Shown here in pieces: positions 62,088 to 64,000 of a DNA stretch of 64,000 bases. Made by a program: the position numbers and the translations under genes. This stretch comes from Hyphomicrobiales bacterium. GTDB lineage: Bacteria; Pseudomonadota; Alphaproteobacteria; Rhizobiales; Devosiaceae. Below the pieces are notes generated by a model, which did no database searches, had not been told where the DNA came from, and saw only the letters and a list, made by a program, of their open reading frames with translations. The stretch spans positions 196 through 64,195 of the forward strand of contig UCAU01000028.1 in the NCBI GenBank assembly GCA_900470445.1, read 5' to 3'. Numbering within the stretch: position 1 is the first letter of the stretch; every line of letters begins with the position of its first letter.

Positions 62088-63266
62088 TTAGGTCCGCAAA
62101 TCGAGGTTGGAAAGATCAAACTCCTCATGATGCGCCAAGGCCGCCGCCCCGATCGCACATTCAAACGCCCCGATCCGCGACACCGTCAGCAGCGGCAGGC
62201 TCATCCCTGGCACCATGCGCCGCCCCAGCGGCCCCGCCACCCGCTCCACCACAGCATCCAGCACCGGCAGCATAGCCCCGCCCAGCACCACCTCATCAGG
62301 GTCAAAAATATTGGTGATATCCACCAGCCCCTCGGTCAAATGTCCCGCTAGCGTGGTCACCGCCCGCTCGGCGTCCGGGTCACCCACGGTCAGTCCCGCC
62401 GCCACCTGCGCCGGCAATTGCGGATCGGTCGCAGCCTCATCGACATCCCGATTGGTCGCATAGCGCTGCAGCGCCTTCAGGTTCACAAAAGTCTCCATGC
62501 ACCCGCGCTGCCCGCAGCTACACAGCGGCCCGTCCGCCGCAATCCGCAAATGCCCGAACTCCGTCCCCAGCCCATTGCCCCCGCGCAGCAGCTTGTCGTC
62601 GATAATCACCGCGCCGCCGCAACCTGTCCCGATCTTGAGGTAAACCACCACCCCATGATGCGGCCGCGGGTCCGAATAAATATGCCCGAACGCTGCCGCA
62701 TTGGCATTGTTCTCGACATGGCAGGGCAGGGCGATCCGCGCCGCAATCAGCGCCCCGAGCTCGACATCCTTCCACCCCAGAATCGGCAGGTTGATCACAT
62801 GCCCATCCCGCCGCACCAGCCCCGGCACGGTCACCCCCATCGCCCTGATACTGTCGCGATAGAGCGTCAGGCTCGCCAGCTTGTCCGCCACTAGGCCCAC
62901 CACCTGTTCGGGCGCCAGTCCCCGGCCAAACGGCATCTCGTCCGTCTCGGCCACGCCCGCCGCCAGATCGAGCAGGGCGAAGCGCAACACGCCCACCCCG
63001 ATTTCCACGCCAAAGAAATAAGCCCCCTTCGGCTCCAGCGCGATATCGATCCCCGGCCGTCCTACATCGCGCCGCTTGGGACTGTCCTCGCGCGCCCTCT
63101 CGCTGACCATGCCGCGCGCCAAAAGGTCATCGATCATCCCGGTAATAGAGGCCCGCGTGAGGGATAGCCGCCGCGCCAGCTCCGCCCGCGACACCGGCCC
63201 GCTGACCCGCAAAATCCCCAGCAGCCGCCGCTCATTAATGTGCCGCACCAGCGACTGATTGGCCAT
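62088..63266 (-). CDS. ROK-family transcriptional repressor (NagC/XylR type)
   Basis: 392 residues. A winged helix-turn-helix (GPVSRAELARRLSLTRASITGMIDDL, given in part) precedes the ROK sugar-binding domain: FFGVEIGVGVLRFALLD, VENNANAAAFGH, LKIGTGCGGAV, GHLRIAADG, and zinc ligands CSCGQRGCMET. The ATP-binding part is not conserved as in kinases, as is usual for repressors. GGAAACCGGAAAC precedes the ATG. It lies 107 bases upstream of lacI on the same strand and divergent to the Gfo/Idh/MocA gene. Confidence 0.92.
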   Translation of the reverse strand: MANQSLVRHINERRLLGILRVSGPVSRAELARRLSLTRASITGMIDDLLARGMVSERAREDSPKRRDVGRPGIDIALEPKGAYFFGVEIGVGVLRFALLDLAAGVAETDEMPFGRGLAPEQVVGLVADKLASLTLYRDSIRAMGVTVPGLVRRDGHVINLPILGWKDVELGALIAARIALPCHVENNANAAAFGHIYSDPRPHHGVVVYLKIGTGCGGAVIIDDKLLRGGNGLGTEFGHLRIAADGPLCSCGQRGCMETFVNLKALQRYATNRDVDEAATDPQLPAQVAAGLTVGDPDAERAVTTLAGHLTEGLVDITNIFDPDEVVLGGAMLPVLDAVVERVAGPLGRRMVPGMSLPLLTVSRIGAFECAIGAAALAHHEEFDLSNLDLRT

Positions 63267-63417
63267 GTTTCCGGTTTCCGTGACGGCGTAAAAACTCACC
63301 AAGCTCTAGCGGCGCCAGGTTGACAGCACAACTCTGCCGCTATTATGCTTCTTAAGTTAACAAATTATCGAACCGCCCGGCAATGGCGTATTCGACCAGC
63401 GGCGGGAGCACATCGAA

Positions 63418-64000
63418 ATGCCCAAAAAGCAGGAGCGGCTGCTGCGTGTCGGCGTGCTGGGCTGCGGCGCCATCGCCCAGGCCGCCCATTTCGAAAGCTG
63501 CACCAAGGCCGCCAATGCCGAGCTCTACGCCATCTGCGACGTGGCCGACGATTTGCGCAACCGCATGGCCGCCACTCACGCCCCGCAAAAAAGCTTTGCC
63601 GATTACGATGCCATGCTGGCCGATCCAGACCTGGAAGCGGTGATCATCGCCACCTCCGACGCCTTCCACGTCCCCGCCGCCCTGCGCGCCCTCGAGGCCG
63701 GCAAGCATGTGCTCTGCGAAAAGCCCCTCGCCACCTCCATCGAGGAAGCTGAAAGCCTGCGCGCCGCCGTTGCCACCTCAGGCAAACGCCTCCAGGTCGG
63801 CCACATGAAGCGGTTCGACGCGGGGCTGCAGGCTGCCAAGTCCTTCATCGACAATGGCATGGGCCAGCTCGTCGCCCTAAAAGCCTGGTATTGCGACAGC
63901 ACCCACCGCTATCCCATGACCGACGCCGTCCAGCCCCTGATCATCGCCAGCGCCGCTGCCCGCAAACCGGTCGAAAACCCCAAGGCCGATCTCGACCGCT
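63418..64000 (+). CDS. Gfo/Idh/MocA family oxidoreductase (3' end missing)
   Basis: 194 codons to the window edge. An NAD(P)-binding Rossmann domain: VGVLGCGAIAQAAH, AELYAICDV, and AVIIATSDAFHVPAALRALEAG, then the EKPLA motif with the catalytic lysine, and GHMKRFDAG at the start of the second domain. Oxidises a sugar or cyclitol. GGGAG precedes the ATG. Divergent from the ROK repressor; the shared 151-base control region includes TTAAGTTAAC. Confidence 0.9.
   Translation, partial: MPKKQERLLRVGVLGCGAIAQAAHFESCTKAANAELYAICDVADDLRNRMAATHAPQKSFADYDAMLADPDLEAVIIATSDAFHVPAALRALEAGKHVLCEKPLATSIEEAESLRAAVATSGKRLQVGHMKRFDAGLQAAKSFIDNGMGQLVALKAWYCDSTHRYPMTDAVQPLIIASAAARKPVENPKADLDR

Overview
The window is GC-rich chromosomal DNA from an alphaproteobacterium, most likely a Hyphomicrobiales member close to Devosia. 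This is inferred from gene content: a fused CysN/CysC, a rhizobial-type exopolysaccharide (exo) cluster, a ribose/fructose-type sugar ABC transporter, ROK and LacI regulators and class III alcohol dehydrogenase. No rRNA gene or species marker is present. NadK is cut by the left edge and a Gfo/Idh/MocA dehydrogenase by the right edge.

Layout. 1-20.3 kb is core chromosome: nadK and a metallophosphatase, a GMC oxidoreductase, an EEP-family membrane protein, tRNA-Thr, a WecG-type glycosyltransferase, the sulfate-activation pair cysD-cysNC, a DUF1345 membrane protein, glutathione-dependent formaldehyde dehydrogenase, small housekeeping genes, a lipoprotein polysaccharide deacetylase, a FemAB-like acyltransferase, a polysaccharide flippase, rlmB and tRNA-Tyr. 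A sugar isomerase-like gene follows (20.3-21.1 kb).

21.2-42.5 kb is an integrated island. It is bounded by a perfect 15-bp direct repeat (21201-21215 and 42487-42501). The right copy forms the 3' end of tRNA-Gly(TCC), and a tyrosine integrase lies just inside it. Short 12-bp-spaced repeats near both ends look like integrase arm sites. The cargo is dominated by phage-defence-type genes: a very large Rad50/SMC-like ATPase with an unusual C-terminal half, followed by a PD-(D/E)XK-like nuclease; a 1353-residue STAND-type NTPase with an N-terminal nuclease-like domain; a DUF4238 protein; an McrBC system; a DUF4917 (SIR2-like) protein; and a KAP P-loop NTPase. Among them are degraded phage genes, at least two of which look frameshifted. 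Several perfect inverted repeats sit upstream of the defence genes and are candidate operators.

42.6-53.9 kb returns to chromosome. It carries an exopolysaccharide cluster in two convergent blocks: exoF-exoK-exoV-like on the + strand, and exoY, a small coiled-coil gene, two glycosyltransferases, exoQ and exoT on the - strand. A REP-like long hairpin lies between the blocks. Together these cover priming (ExoY), chain extension, pyruvylation (ExoV), flipping (ExoT), polymerisation (ExoQ), export (ExoF) and trimming (ExoK) of a succinoglycan-like polymer.

54.2-64 kb is a carbohydrate-use region: a ROK kinase fused to a P-loop kinase-like domain, a LacD-like aldolase, a SorC/DeoR regulator, a periplasmic-binding/permease/ATPase sugar transporter, a LacI regulator, a ROK repressor and the truncated Gfo/Idh/MocA dehydrogenase. 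Palindromic sites stand in the control regions of several of these genes. The most interesting candidate for an undescribed system is the ATPase plus nuclease pair at 21.7-26.8 kb; the STAND-nuclease protein next to it is second.
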